From contig JAFXUK010000012.1 in assembly GCA_017525015.1 (NCBI GenBank), positions 4,789 to 68,788 on the forward strand: DNA of 64,000 nt, read 5' to 3'. The notes below the pieces were generated by a model, which was not told where the DNA came from, searched no databases, and saw only the letters and a list, made by a program, of their open reading frames with translations. Shown piece after piece: positions 17,663-26,304 of the stretch. Source of the stretch: Bacilli bacterium (GTDB lineage: Bacteria > Bacillota > Bacilli > RF39 > UBA660). The position numbers were made by a program, and so were the translations under genes. How positions within the stretch are numbered: the stretch's first letter is position 1; every line of letters starts with the position of its first letter.

Positions 17663-18346
17663 CTACTTATTAACAATTCCATATATAAGTATTGCAGCTG
17701 CTACTGATGCATTTAAACTATTAACATGTCCATATTGAGGAATAGCTAGAATTTGATCACAATTCTCTTTTACTAATCTTCCTACTCCATTACCTTCACT
17801 ACCTATTACAAGTAGTACCTTATCAGAATAAGAAACGTCTTTATAGTTTTCTCCATCCATATCTGCTGCATATACAAAGAAACCATTTTCCTTAAACTCT
17901 TCAATTGTTCTTACCAAATTATTTACCATCGCAATATTAACATTAGATAATGCTCCAGCACTAGTTTTCATAACAGTACTAGTAACACTAACACTTCTAT
18001 CTTTAGGAATAATAATTGATTTAATACCAGCACATTCACAAGTTCTAATAATAGCTCCAAAGTTATGAGGATCTTCTAAATGATCTAACATAACTACAAT
18101 ATTATCATTATACATAGTATTAACATCAACATATTCATAATCATCTATAACAGCAATAATACCTTGATGTTTGCCTTCTACCATACCATCAAGTACTTTT
18201 AAATCAGTAACTGTATAACTTATTTTATGATCCTTAATATAATTAATTATTTCTTTATCAGTAAAATTTTTAGCTAGATAAACTTTCTTAATATTACTAG
18301 GATTTTCTTTTAATTCATTAAATACATTTTTACCAAATACCTTCAT
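17663..18346 (-). CDS. rlmB: 23S rRNA (guanosine-2'-O-)-methyltransferase RlmB (TrmH/SpoU family)
   Basis: RlmB methylates the ribose of a guanosine in the 23S peptidyl-transferase region using SAM. The 227-residue product has an N-terminal L30e-like substrate-binding part ('LKENPSNIKKVYLAKNFT') and the three SPOUT motifs: 'HLEDPHNFGAIIRTCECAGI' (motif 1), 'LLVIGSEGNGVGRLV' (motif 2) and 'IPQYGHVNSLNASVAAAI' (motif 3). It starts 1 base after the mrnC stop, whose final codons supply the GGAGAA ribosome site. Confidence 0.95.
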   Translation of the reverse strand: MKVFGKNVFNELKENPSNIKKVYLAKNFTDKEIINYIKDHKISYTVTDLKVLDGMVEGKHQGIIAVIDDYEYVDVNTMYNDNIVVMLDHLEDPHNFGAIIRTCECAGIKSIIIPKDRSVSVTSTVMKTSAGALSNVNIAMVNNLVRTIEEFKENGFFVYAADMDGENYKDVSYSDKVLLVIGSEGNGVGRLVKENCDQILAIPQYGHVNSLNASVAAAILIYGIVNK

Positions 18347-18347
18347 A

Positions 18348-18710
18348 TTATTCTCCTATTATAAAATTCATTATTTCTTTAATTCTATCATGTTTATTAT
18401 CAAAATATAATTGACCAATTAAAGTTTCTAACCCTGTTGCTAATCTATACGTTACTATATCAGCATGTTTAGTTTTAGCACCTTTAGCATTTCTACCCCA
18501 TTTAACTATTTTTAATTCTTCTTCTGTTAAAAAGTTATTATCGATAAGTCTTTCTAAGTGTCTTCTCTGACTATTAGCACTTACATATTTTAAACTACCT
18601 TCTTGTAATTCACCAATCTTCGTAATACCACTTCTAATTAAATGCTCTCTTACATATTGTTCATAAATAGTATCACCCATATAAGCCATAACTAAAGGAT
18701 TTGAAACCAT
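18348..18710 (-). CDS. mrnC: Mini-ribonuclease III (MrnC)
   Basis: A dimeric RNase III-fold nuclease without a double-stranded-RNA-binding domain that matures 23S rRNA in Gram-positives. The 120-residue product begins 'MVSNPLVMAYMGDTIYEQYV' with the catalytic aspartate in GD.IYE, and carries 'VKWGRNAKGAKTKHADIVTY' and 'ATGLETLIGQLYF'. The order mrnC-rlmB-sigma-secE-nusG equals that downstream of cysS in Bacillus; here cysS lies 19 kb away. The start follows GGTGGTGAAG. Confidence 0.95.
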   Translation of the reverse strand: MVSNPLVMAYMGDTIYEQYVREHLIRSGITKIGELQEGSLKYVSANSQRRHLERLIDNNFLTEEELKIVKWGRNAKGAKTKHADIVTYRLATGLETLIGQLYFDNKHDRIKEIMNFIIGE

Positions 18711-18758
18711 AAATCTTCACCACCAATAATTTATCACAAATAATAAAAAAAGCGAATT

Positions 18759-19571
18759 TTATTTTGCCTTCTTTTTTTCAGGATTATAGTACAAACCTTT
18801 CTTCAATTTATTAAAACATAAATAAATAAAACACAATAAACCAATTCCTATAAAAATAATAGATATAAGTTGAGCAACTTTAAAATTTCCAACCATTAAA
18901 GAATCAGTTCTTAAAGATTCAATAAATAATCTTCCAAGTCCATACCACATTAAATATATACAAGTTAATTGACCAGTTTTTAAATACTTATAATACTTTC
19001 TTACTAAAAGTAAAATAATAAAACCTAATAGACACCATAATGATTCATAAAGGAAAGTTGGATGATAATAAATACCACCTATATTCATTCCCTTAATAAT
19101 AAAACTAGGTATATGTAAATGTTGTAAGTTTTCTAAAGTAGTAACAGGTCCATGCGCTTCTTGATTAAAGAAGTTACCCCATCTACCAATAGCTTGAGCA
19201 ATTATTATTGAAGGTACTGCTATATCTGTTAATTTCCATAGTGGTTGTTTATTCATCTTACAATAAGCAAGTAAAGTTATAAAACCTACTATTATTCCAC
19301 CATGAATAGCTAGTCCACCTTCCCATATTCTAAATATGCCAACTATATCACCTTTATATAAATTAAAATTGAATATTACATAATGTAATCTAGCTCCAAG
19401 GATACCAAATATAACTACCCAGAATCCTGCATCAAAAATAATATCTTTAGGAAGATCATGTTTCTTAGCTTCTTTATTTGCTAAATATAAAGCAAGTAAA
19501 ATACCACATAAGATTAAAAATGAATACCATTTAACACCAAATGATCCAAATCTAAATATATACTCATTCAT
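18759..19571 (-). CDS. lgt: Prolipoprotein diacylglyceryl transferase
   Basis: Lgt transfers diacylglycerol from phosphatidylglycerol to the lipobox cysteine of prolipoproteins, the first step of lipoprotein maturation. The 270-residue, seven-helix protein shows the Lgt signature 'AIGRWGNFFNQEAHG', the 'GARLHYVIFNF' segment with 'WEGGLAIHGGIIVG', and 'YHPTFLYESLW'. A GGAGGG site precedes the ATG, behind an extended -10 box. Lipoproteins with lipoboxes (58438-59097 and 63467-63934) in this window are likely substrates. Confidence 0.97.
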   Translation of the reverse strand: MNEYIFRFGSFGVKWYSFLILCGILLALYLANKEAKKHDLPKDIIFDAGFWVVIFGILGARLHYVIFNFNLYKGDIVGIFRIWEGGLAIHGGIIVGFITLLAYCKMNKQPLWKLTDIAVPSIIIAQAIGRWGNFFNQEAHGPVTTLENLQHLHIPSFIIKGMNIGGIYYHPTFLYESLWCLLGFIILLLVRKYYKYLKTGQLTCIYLMWYGLGRLFIESLRTDSLMVGNFKVAQLISIIFIGIGLLCFIYLCFNKLKKGLYYNPEKKKAK

Positions 19572-19594
19572 GGAAATCCCTCCTAAGTAAAAGT

Positions 19595-19600
19595 ATTATA
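19595..19600 (-). promoter_or_regulatory. -10 box of the lgt promoter
   Basis: TGGTATAAT (extended -10) on the minus strand, just after the terminator of the upstream gene. Confidence 0.5.
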
Positions 19601-19608
19601 CCATAAAA

Positions 19609-19632
19609 AAAGATAGTTTAATCACTATCTTT
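19609..19632 (-). terminator. Terminator after the 19632-20036 gene
   Basis: AAAGATAGT-GATTAA-ACTATCTTT hairpin then T7 on the minus strand. Confidence 0.88.
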
Positions 19633-20036
19633 TAACGAGCATTTATACAAGTCTTAGTATATTCAATATTGCCTTCTTTATAAGTACAAACAAAGTCTTC
19701 ACATTCTACAAGTCCTTCAGGATCTTTATAATCTCCACGACTATTTAAATTACTGCAAGCAGTTTGTAAAACAATATTACTTTCTACATTATTAAATACA
19801 CTTACTGAGAACAAAACAAATAAAACAACAATAATTGTAACAATGGTTCCAATTACTCCCATAATTATACCAACTACAGCAAGTGCAAAACCATCTTCAT
19901 TCCTTTTCTTAGCTTGACTCATTCCTACTATTGAAAGAATCAAACCTACTAAAGGAACTATAAATGAACATATAAGACCAGCTATACATAATCCATTTGT
20001 TTTCTTTTGAACAGGTTGTGCTACATTATTATTCAT
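19632..20036 (-). CDS. DUF4190-like small membrane protein (duplicate of the next gene)
   Basis: 134 residues: a short cytoplasmic head 'MNNNVAQPVQKKTNGLCIAG', two membrane helices joined by 'SQAKKRNEDGFALAVVGI', then ~50 external residues with four cysteines ('LQTACSNL', 'VECEDFVCTYKEG', 'KTCINAR'). The helices and the KKRNEDG loop are typical of DUF4190-type proteins of unknown role. The first ~80 residues, the ribosome site and the preceding terminator are nearly identical to the gene at 20093-20941, so the two arose by tandem duplication and then acquired different external domains. Confidence 0.7.
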   Translation of the reverse strand: MNNNVAQPVQKKTNGLCIAGLICSFIVPLVGLILSIVGMSQAKKRNEDGFALAVVGIIMGVIGTIVTIIVVLFVLFSVSVFNNVESNIVLQTACSNLNSRGDYKDPEGLVECEDFVCTYKEGNIEYTKTCINAR

Positions 20037-20098
20037 AGAATCCCTACTTTCTTAACAAGAGTATAACATAAAAAAAGTAGTATTACACTACTTTAACT
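19925..20098 (-). repeat. Direct repeat, copy 1 (5' part of 19632 gene plus upstream region)
   Basis: About 175 bases covering the first ~37 codons of the gene, its upstream sequence (TAGGGATTCT ribosome site) and the hairpin AAAGTAGT-GTAAT-ACTACTTT. Nearly the same sequence recurs at about 20824-21002 in the same orientation, so it looks like a tandem duplication junction. Confidence 0.75.
20074..20094 (-). terminator. Terminator after the 20093-20941 gene
   Basis: AAAGTAGT-GTAAT-ACTACTTT hairpin plus T-run on the minus strand. The identical hairpin is repeated at 20978-20998. Confidence 0.88.
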
Positions 20099-20941
20099 TT
20101 TTTTAAATCCTTCACTTACTAAATAATAATCAATATCTTTTGGTGTACTATATCCAATACCTATTGTTTTAGAGCTTTCGGTATAAGTGATCTTTTTGTT
20201 TTTATCATCAAACTTATAACCGGGTTCACCAGAATACTCATTTTTATCAGATTGATAATTATTATCATCACTATATGTATAAACTATTTTATGATCTGCT
20301 CTATTTAATATCTTATATGATGCATTATTTAAATAACTTAACTCATATGTTTCATCTAATACATATCCTTTTTCCTTTTCATATTCAATATGTCTAGAAT
20401 ATATTACTTTTTCTGATTCATCTTCTATTGTTAATGTAACCACTTTAAAAGTCTCATTACCATAGTCATCTGATACGATAATTGTTAACGTATAAACGCC
20501 AGGTGCAGTATTACTAGATATTTTATCTTCATCTAAAAATTCATAATAACAACCATTACGATCATAACATTCTACAACGAAATCTTCTGGTTTTATTCTT
20601 TCACCTACAGAAATTGTTCTATCCGTAACTGTAACATCCGGAGGAATTAAATCTATATGATTATCAATTCCTTCTCTTTCATGTGTAGCATCTTCAACAA
20701 CATACATAAAAGCAGAAAACATAACAACTATAATAACTACAGAGATAATTATTTCGATAACACTTATAATTATACCTGCAATAGCAAGGCCTTTACCATC
20801 TTCATTTCTTTTCTTAGTTTGAACTAAACCTACTATTGAAAGGATTAAACCTACTAATGGAACTAAGAATGCACATATAAGACCAGCTATACATAATCCA
20901 TTAGTTTTCTTTTGAACAGGTTGTACTACATTATTATTCAT
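20093..20941 (-). CDS. DUF4190-like membrane protein with external Ig-like domain
   Basis: 282 residues. The first ~85 (head, two membrane helices, 'TKKRNEDGKGLAIAGIII') match the neighbouring 19632 gene. The outside part (~95-175) reads 'DVTVTDRTISVGERIKPEDF' ... 'SSNTAPGVYTLTIIVSDDYGN', the pattern of bacterial Ig-like/DUF5011 domains that act as surface spacers or binding modules. A Tyr/Asp-rich C-terminal region follows that I do not recognise. Same ribosome site and upstream repeat as its paralogue. It is probably a surface-exposed protein; the function is unknown. Confidence 0.7.
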   Translation of the reverse strand: MNNNVVQPVQKKTNGLCIAGLICAFLVPLVGLILSIVGLVQTKKRNEDGKGLAIAGIIISVIEIIISVVIIVVMFSAFMYVVEDATHEREGIDNHIDLIPPDVTVTDRTISVGERIKPEDFVVECYDRNGCYYEFLDEDKISSNTAPGVYTLTIIVSDDYGNETFKVVTLTIEDESEKVIYSRHIEYEKEKGYVLDETYELSYLNNASYKILNRADHKIVYTYSDDNNYQSDKNEYSGEPGYKFDDKNKKITYTESSKTIGIGYSTPKDIDYYLVSEGFKKS

Positions 20942-21002
20942 AGAATCCCTACTTTCTAAAAAAAGTATAACATAAAAAAAGTAGTATTACACTACTTTAA
21001 TT
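20824..21002 (-). repeat. Direct repeat, copy 2 (5' part of 20093 gene plus upstream region)
   Basis: Counterpart of the 19925-20098 segment, same orientation and about 900 bases apart. It carries the same start region and the same upstream terminator hairpin with only scattered differences. Confidence 0.75.
20978..20998 (-). terminator. Terminator after the 20992-21360 gene
   Basis: AAAGTAGT-GTAAT-ACTACTTT hairpin plus T-run on the minus strand. The TAG stop of the gene lies in the stem. Confidence 0.88.
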
Positions 21003-21360
21003 TTTTTAAAATATCTACTAATTCCATAAAATGTTCTGGATACTTAGTAGCACCACTTTTATGATAATATGTATCATATTCATCATACCAAGCTAGCCTC
21101 CACATTGGTGACATAGGTGCGTGATCTTTAGTTTTATCTGGCCAATAATCGAATTCATCTATTTCTTCAAAATCCCAAATCATATTTTCAATCTTTTTAT
21201 TTGTTTTCTCATCAATAGAATATTCCCATAATTCACCATTAACATCTATAACATGCTCTACTAGATTAATAATGATATAATTCATATCTTTATATTCTAA
21301 TTCTATTCTTTTAACAGATGGTTTATTACGAACTTGTTTTTTAACATCTAATTCTGCCAT
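20992..21360 (-). CDS. Hypothetical protein translationally coupled to uvrA
   Basis: 122 residues from ATG 21360, which overlaps the uvrA stop as TAATG and uses GAAGGTG inside the end of uvrA as its ribosome site. No membrane helix or signal. The sequence is acidic and aromatic-rich in its second half ('WDFEEIDEFDYWPDKTKDHA', 'MWRLAWYDEYDTYYHKSG'). I recognise no family. The tight coupling suggests that it is made in proportion to UvrA, but a repair role is only a guess. Confidence 0.65.
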   Translation of the reverse strand: MAELDVKKQVRNKPSVKRIELEYKDMNYIIINLVEHVIDVNGELWEYSIDEKTNKKIENMIWDFEEIDEFDYWPDKTKDHAPMSPMWRLAWYDEYDTYYHKSGATKYPEHFMELVDILKKLK

Positions 21361-24164
21361 TATAACACCTTCTTTAACCATTGACCTGTATAGCTATTCT
21401 TTTCTTTAGCTACTTGTTCTGGTGTACCAGTAGCAACTATTTCTCCACCTAAATTTCCACCCTCAGGACCTAAGTCAATAATATAATCTGCTACTTTAAT
21501 AACATCTAAGTTATGTTCAATAACTATAACAGTATCGCCATTATCAACAATTCTTTGTAATATTACTAATAACTTCTTAATATCATCACTATGTAATCCA
21601 GTTGTTGGTTCATCTAAGATAAATAATGATTTACCAGTTGCTTTCTTTTGTAACTCTTTAGCTAACTTAACTCTTCCTGCTTCACCACCAGAAAGTGTAG
21701 GAGCACTTTGACCAAGTTTAATATAAGAAAGACCAACATCCATCATAACTTGTAATTTATTTTTTACTTTAGGAATATTATCAAAGAATTCAATAGCTTC
21801 ATTTACTCTCATATCTAATACTTCAGATATGTTTTTACCTTTAAATTTAATATCTAATGTTTCTCTATTATAACGTGTACCATGACATACTTCACAAGGT
21901 ACATAGACATCTGGTAAGAAATTCATTTCTATTTTTTTAACTCCATCTCCCCAACAAGCTTCACAACGTCCACCTTTAACATTGAAAGAGAATCTATTCT
22001 TACCATAACCTCTAATCTTTGATTCTTTCATATCTGCAAATACATCACGAATATCATCAAATACACCTACATATGTAGCAGGATTACTTCTTGGAGTTCT
22101 ACCAATAGGGTCTTGGGTAATATGAACTACCTTGTCAATATTTTCTAAGCCTTTAACTTCTTTACAATTACCTACTAATACTTTAGATTTATAAACCTTC
22201 TTTGTAACTGCATTATATAAAATATCATTAACTAATGTTGATTTACCAGAACCAGATACACCGGTTACACAAATAAATTTACCTAAAGGGAACTTAACAT
22301 TAATATTCTTTAAGTTATGTTCTTTAGCACCTTTAACTTCTAAGAATAATCCATTACCTTTTCTTCTCTTTTTAGGTACTTCTATTTTTAATTCACCTTT
22401 TAAATATTTACCTGTTAAAGAATTAGGATTCTTCATAACTTCTTCTGGTGTTCCAGCAGCCATAATATAGCCACCATCAGTACCAGCACCAGGTCCAATA
22501 TCTACTAAGAAATCAGCAGCTCTCATAGTATCCATATCATGTTCAACAACAATTAATGTATTACCTAAGTCTCTCATTTCCTTCATTGAATTGATTAACT
22601 TCTCATTATCTCTTTGATGTAATCCAATACTAGGTTCATCTAAAACATATAAAACACCACTTAACTTACTACCTATTTGAGTAGCTAATCTTATACGTTG
22701 TGCTTCACCACCACTTAGTGTTCCCGCAGCTCTATTTAAAGTTAAATAACCTAATCCAACATTATTTAAGAACTCTAATCTATTACATATCTCTTTAACT
22801 AACAATTCACTAATCTTTGTTTGTTCCTTATTTAATTTTAGATTCTTCATAAAATCAAATAATTCTGCAATACTCATAGCAGTCATATCATAAATATTCT
22901 TTTTATTAATAAATACATTTAAAATATCTTGTTTTAATCTTGTACCATGACATAATGGACATTCTTGTTCAATCATGAATCCTTCTATCCATTCACGAAC
23001 CCAATTAGCTGTAGTTTCAATATATCTTCTTTCTAATTGAGTAATAATACCTTCAAAATAAGCACTCTTAGTTCTAAAACTACCACTACGTGAATAATAT
23101 TTAAAATCAATTATATCTGGACTACCATATAAAATAATATCTAACTTTTCTTTAGGAAGATTCTTTATTGGAGCATTTAAATCAATATCATAATAATCAG
23201 CAGTTTGTTCTACTTCTTGAAATAAAATATTTTGATCAGCAGATACTGTTACAATACCACCATTATTGATACTTTTAGACTCATCTGGAATAATTAATTC
23301 CCTACTAATCTTCATCTTAACTCCAAGACCATTACACTCAGGACAAGCTCCAAATGGACTATTAAATGAAAACATTCTTGTTTCTAACTTAGGCATAGAA
23401 TAATTACAATGAATACATGCATAATTTTCACTCATTAATAATTCTTTATCACCTAGTACATTAAATAAAACCAATCCATTTGCTAAATTACAAGCATTCT
23501 CAATAGATTCAAATATTCTACTTCTATCCTCTGGTCTAATAACTACTCTATCAATAACTACTTCAATAGTATCTTTCTTATTCTTTTCTAACTTAATATC
23601 TTCACTTAAGTCTCTTACTTCACCATTAATTCTTACTCTAGAATATCCTTTTTTTCTTAAATCTTCTAATAAATCAACATGAGAACCTTTTTCTCCCCTA
23701 ACAACAGGAGCCATTATTTCTATCTTAGTTCCCTCTGGATAATCCATTATCTTATTAGTCATCTCTTCAATACTTTGACTAGTAATAGGTTCATGATGAT
23801 TAGGACAATAAGGAATACCTATACGGGCAAATAACAATCTAAAATAATCATATATCTCTGTAACAGTTGCTACTGTACTACGTGGATTATTATTAGTACT
23901 CTTTTGATCAATACTAATACTAGGACTTAAACCTTCAATACTATCTACATCAGGTTTACTTGTTCCACCTAAAAATTGTCTAGCATAACTAGATAGACTT
24001 TCTACATATCTTCTTTGACCTTCAGCGTAGATAGTATCAAAAGCTAAACTACTTTTACCACTACCAGATACACCAGTCATAACAACTAAAGAATTTTTAG
24101 GTATCTCTAAATCAACATTTTTTAAATTATTTTCCCTTGCCCCTTTGACTATAATTTTGTCCAT
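21360..24164 (-). CDS. uvrA: Excinuclease ABC subunit A
   Basis: UvrA dimers scan DNA for bulky lesions and load UvrB. About 934 residues from ATG 24164 (after GAAGGTG). Two ATPase halves are present: Walker A 'GVSGSGKSSLAFD' and 'GVSGSGKSTLVND'; signatures 'LSGGEAQRIRLATQ' and 'LSGGEAGRVKLAKEL'; zinc modules 'CIHCNYSM'/'CPECNG' and 'CEACWGDG'/'CEVCHG'. The start overlaps the end of the upstream DUF7666-like gene by 38 bases. uvrB is 5.7 kb away, whereas in Bacillus uvrBA are adjacent; here uvrA travels with a radical SAM gene. Confidence 0.98.
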   Translation of the reverse strand: MDKIIVKGARENNLKNVDLEIPKNSLVVMTGVSGSGKSSLAFDTIYAEGQRRYVESLSSYARQFLGGTSKPDVDSIEGLSPSISIDQKSTNNNPRSTVATVTEIYDYFRLLFARIGIPYCPNHHEPITSQSIEEMTNKIMDYPEGTKIEIMAPVVRGEKGSHVDLLEDLRKKGYSRVRINGEVRDLSEDIKLEKNKKDTIEVVIDRVVIRPEDRSRIFESIENACNLANGLVLFNVLGDKELLMSENYACIHCNYSMPKLETRMFSFNSPFGACPECNGLGVKMKISRELIIPDESKSINNGGIVTVSADQNILFQEVEQTADYYDIDLNAPIKNLPKEKLDIILYGSPDIIDFKYYSRSGSFRTKSAYFEGIITQLERRYIETTANWVREWIEGFMIEQECPLCHGTRLKQDILNVFINKKNIYDMTAMSIAELFDFMKNLKLNKEQTKISELLVKEICNRLEFLNNVGLGYLTLNRAAGTLSGGEAQRIRLATQIGSKLSGVLYVLDEPSIGLHQRDNEKLINSMKEMRDLGNTLIVVEHDMDTMRAADFLVDIGPGAGTDGGYIMAAGTPEEVMKNPNSLTGKYLKGELKIEVPKKRRKGNGLFLEVKGAKEHNLKNINVKFPLGKFICVTGVSGSGKSTLVNDILYNAVTKKVYKSKVLVGNCKEVKGLENIDKVVHITQDPIGRTPRSNPATYVGVFDDIRDVFADMKESKIRGYGKNRFSFNVKGGRCEACWGDGVKKIEMNFLPDVYVPCEVCHGTRYNRETLDIKFKGKNISEVLDMRVNEAIEFFDNIPKVKNKLQVMMDVGLSYIKLGQSAPTLSGGEAGRVKLAKELQKKATGKSLFILDEPTTGLHSDDIKKLLVILQRIVDNGDTVIVIEHNLDVIKVADYIIDLGPEGGNLGGEIVATGTPEQVAKEKNSYTGQWLKKVL

Positions 24165-24690
24165 ATTCAAGCACCTTCTTTACTACTCTTTCTTGTTCTC
24201 TATATCCCATATTATATATATTTACTTTATGAATATAAAATAATAATGCCCTTACTGCTTTTTCATAATCTCCTTTATCAGTACAATTTCTTATTATTTC
24301 ATATCCTTCTTCTTCTGTTACATTATAAGTTGCAAAAAATTTAACTATATCAGAAGCTGAAGAATTCTTAATAACATTAATAATTTCATCTCTTGTTAAA
24401 AACTTAACTACATATAAATCACTAACAGAATACATATCATAATATGGTTCTGACCAATCATCATATTCACCTTCAGCAACTTCTCCACTTCCGACAACAG
24501 ATGCTGTAACTACATCTTCAGGCCTAAAGAATCTAAACACATCACTTAGATGGGTTGCCATATGAAATCCATTACCATTATTACCAAAAGAAATTGGTCC
24601 ATCTGTATGGTAACTTTTTCCTTCTTCAAATTGCATCCCATATCTATTAGTCTTATCTTTATTAAATCCTTTATAGCCTTTTATTTCCAT
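24127..24690 (-). CDS. DUF7666-like protein
   Basis: 188 residues starting 'MEIKGYKGFNKDKTNRYGMQ', then 'FEEGKSYHTDGPISFG', 'GFHMATHLSDVFRFF' and a stretch ending 'YVVKFLTRDEI'. The KGF.KD, YH.DG, GFH and final helix positions match the DUF7666 family, often seen in phage and mobile elements and of unknown biochemical role. The remaining ~80 residues are helical. It starts 3 bases past the radical SAM stop and overlaps uvrA, so the three genes are one operon. Confidence 0.6.
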   Translation of the reverse strand: MEIKGYKGFNKDKTNRYGMQFEEGKSYHTDGPISFGNNGNGFHMATHLSDVFRFFRPEDVVTASVVGSGEVAEGEYDDWSEPYYDMYSVSDLYVVKFLTRDEIINVIKNSSASDIVKFFATYNVTEEEGYEIIRNCTDKGDYEKAVRALLFYIHKVNIYNMGYREQERVVKKVLEYGQNYSQRGKGK

Positions 24691-24692
24691 TA

Positions 24693-25496
24693 TCATTTCC
24701 TCATTTCATAAAAATTACATTTTTTACATAATTCATGTTTCTTTTTATTACTAAGAAAACCATTTCTAATTTCCTGAAACAAATCGCCATTTATTATATC
24801 ATTTAATTCCTGTTTGTAAACATTTCCTAAGTCAATTAAACCATCACTATCTAAACAACAAGGTACCACAGTTCCATCTACTAAAATACCTATATGATCT
24901 CTAGTACCCATACAGCTACCTATTTCACTATAATAATCATTATCTAAACTTGGCCAGATAAATTCATCTTCAATTTCATAGAAAATATTATCACCAAGTT
25001 TTACTTTATTCTTATTACCAATCTTAATACCATATTTATTTTCTAACCTGTTGATAATATCTAACTTATTAACACCATCAACCCATAAGCGATAATTGAT
25101 AATAGTTCCCTTCTTATTTAATATATCTGTACTAGTAAAAATATTATCCAAGTATTCATCTAAACTCTTGCCATATTTTTTATCATAACTATGTAACGAA
25201 ATATTAATTTGTCTAATATTTTTATTATCTTTAACTCTATCTATTAAATAACCATTACTAGTAATATTAACATTAAATCTTTCACTAGCTTTATCTATTA
25301 ACCCATTAATATGTGGATGTAACAAAGGCTCTCCCATTATATGAAAATAAACATACTTAGTATATCCTTCTATTTTATTTAATAACACATTAAAAGAATC
25401 CATATCAATGAACATTTTACTTCTCTTAGTTCCCTTACAAAAAGAACAATTAAGATTACAATTATTTGTTATTTCTATATAAATTCTTTTAAACAT
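24693..25496 (-). CDS. Radical SAM protein with SPASM-like C-terminal cysteines
   Basis: 267 residues from ATG 25496 (after AGGTG). The radical SAM cluster site is 'CNLNCSFC' (CX3CX2C) at residues ~13-20, followed by 'FHIMGEPLLHPHI', the GEP motif that positions SAM. The C-terminus has extra cysteines: 'GSCMGTRDHIGILVDGTVVP' then 'CCLDSDG', and 'CKKCNF', the arrangement of SPASM/twitch domains that bind auxiliary iron-sulfur clusters in peptide- or enzyme-modifying radical SAM proteins. No obvious small precursor peptide is visible nearby. Substrate unknown. First gene of the operon that contains uvrA. Confidence 0.85.
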   Translation of the reverse strand: MFKRIYIEITNNCNLNCSFCKGTKRSKMFIDMDSFNVLLNKIEGYTKYVYFHIMGEPLLHPHINGLIDKASERFNVNITSNGYLIDRVKDNKNIRQINISLHSYDKKYGKSLDEYLDNIFTSTDILNKKGTIINYRLWVDGVNKLDIINRLENKYGIKIGNKNKVKLGDNIFYEIEDEFIWPSLDNDYYSEIGSCMGTRDHIGILVDGTVVPCCLDSDGLIDLGNVYKQELNDIINGDLFQEIRNGFLSNKKKHELCKKCNFYEMRK

Positions 25497-25549
25497 AAAA
25501 ACACCTAAAAACAATTATAACACATTTGTTCGATATATAAAACGAAAAA

Positions 25550-25568
25550 AAAGACCTCTATGGTCTTT
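25550..25568 (-). terminator. Terminator after the 25567-26304 gene
   Basis: AAGACC-ATAGA-GGTCTT hairpin with T8 on the minus strand. Confidence 0.87.
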
Positions 25569-26304
25569 AATTATTTTCCTTTGTTTTATCAATAACTTCT
25601 AACTTACCAGCACTATTCTCATCATCTGATTTAGTAATTCTAATCTCCATACCTTTTTTAACATTACCAATACCATCAGTACTTACTGTTAATGTTCTTA
25701 AATCTCTAATAACTTGATCAGAATCCTTATTAGACATGAAATCAAAGAAGTCCATTTCATCTCCTAAAATAGAATGATATTCATCTTCTGGTCCATAAGT
25801 AATAGCTGGTACAGTCATTGTATCTTTATCCCATTTCAAATAATTATTAAAACGATTTATAACTCCCATTATTTCCATACCCATATATTGAGCTTTAACA
25901 TCTAAGAAAGCTTGCAATGAAACATCATGTGTTTCATCTTTTTTAGCTAATTCATCAGTTTGTTTCATTAATTCTTCAATATTTCTTACACCAAATACAC
26001 CAATTATTTTTTCTTTATCATAAGTTCCATACTTAGAAGCATCTTTATTAGGTCCACGATATAAATGTCTACTAATTATTTCATTAGCAGTAGCTTCAGG
26101 TACTTCTTCACCAGTACTAGCATTTTTATATTTACCATTTTCCATTAAGAAATACATAGACAAATAATTATCAACATATGAATATAAGAAAACATCATAT
26201 ACCATCTTACCATTCATATTAGTCATCATAACTGATAAACCTTGTCTAACACTATACCCAGCATATACATATTTAGCTGGATAACTTTTAAGAATATTAA
26301 CCAT
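25567..26304 (-). CDS. Unknown soluble protein, operon partner of an SDR
   Basis: 245 residues from ATG 26304, whose codons overlap the last 8 bases of the SDR gene; GAAGG in the SDR end serves as ribosome site. No signal or membrane helix. The N-terminal half is aromatic-rich ('KSYPAKYVYAGYSVRQGLSV', 'MVYDVFLYSYVDNYLSMYF'), the middle has a charged helix (~110-160) and the end a small beta-rich segment. I recognise no family. Confidence 0.7.
   Translation of the reverse strand: MVNILKSYPAKYVYAGYSVRQGLSVMMTNMNGKMVYDVFLYSYVDNYLSMYFLMENGKYKNASTGEEVPEATANEIISRHLYRGPNKDASKYGTYDKEKIIGVFGVRNIEELMKQTDELAKKDETHDVSLQAFLDVKAQYMGMEIMGVINRFNNYLKWDKDTMTVPAITYGPEDEYHSILGDEMDFFDFMSNKDSDQVIRDLRTLTVSTDGIGNVKKGMEIRITKSDDENSAGKLEVIDKTKENN

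Noticed and set aside
18736..18760. Terminator after lgt
   Set aside because: A T-run exists on the minus strand but the possible stem (GCAAAAT/AATTCGC region) has several mismatches, so it was not listed.
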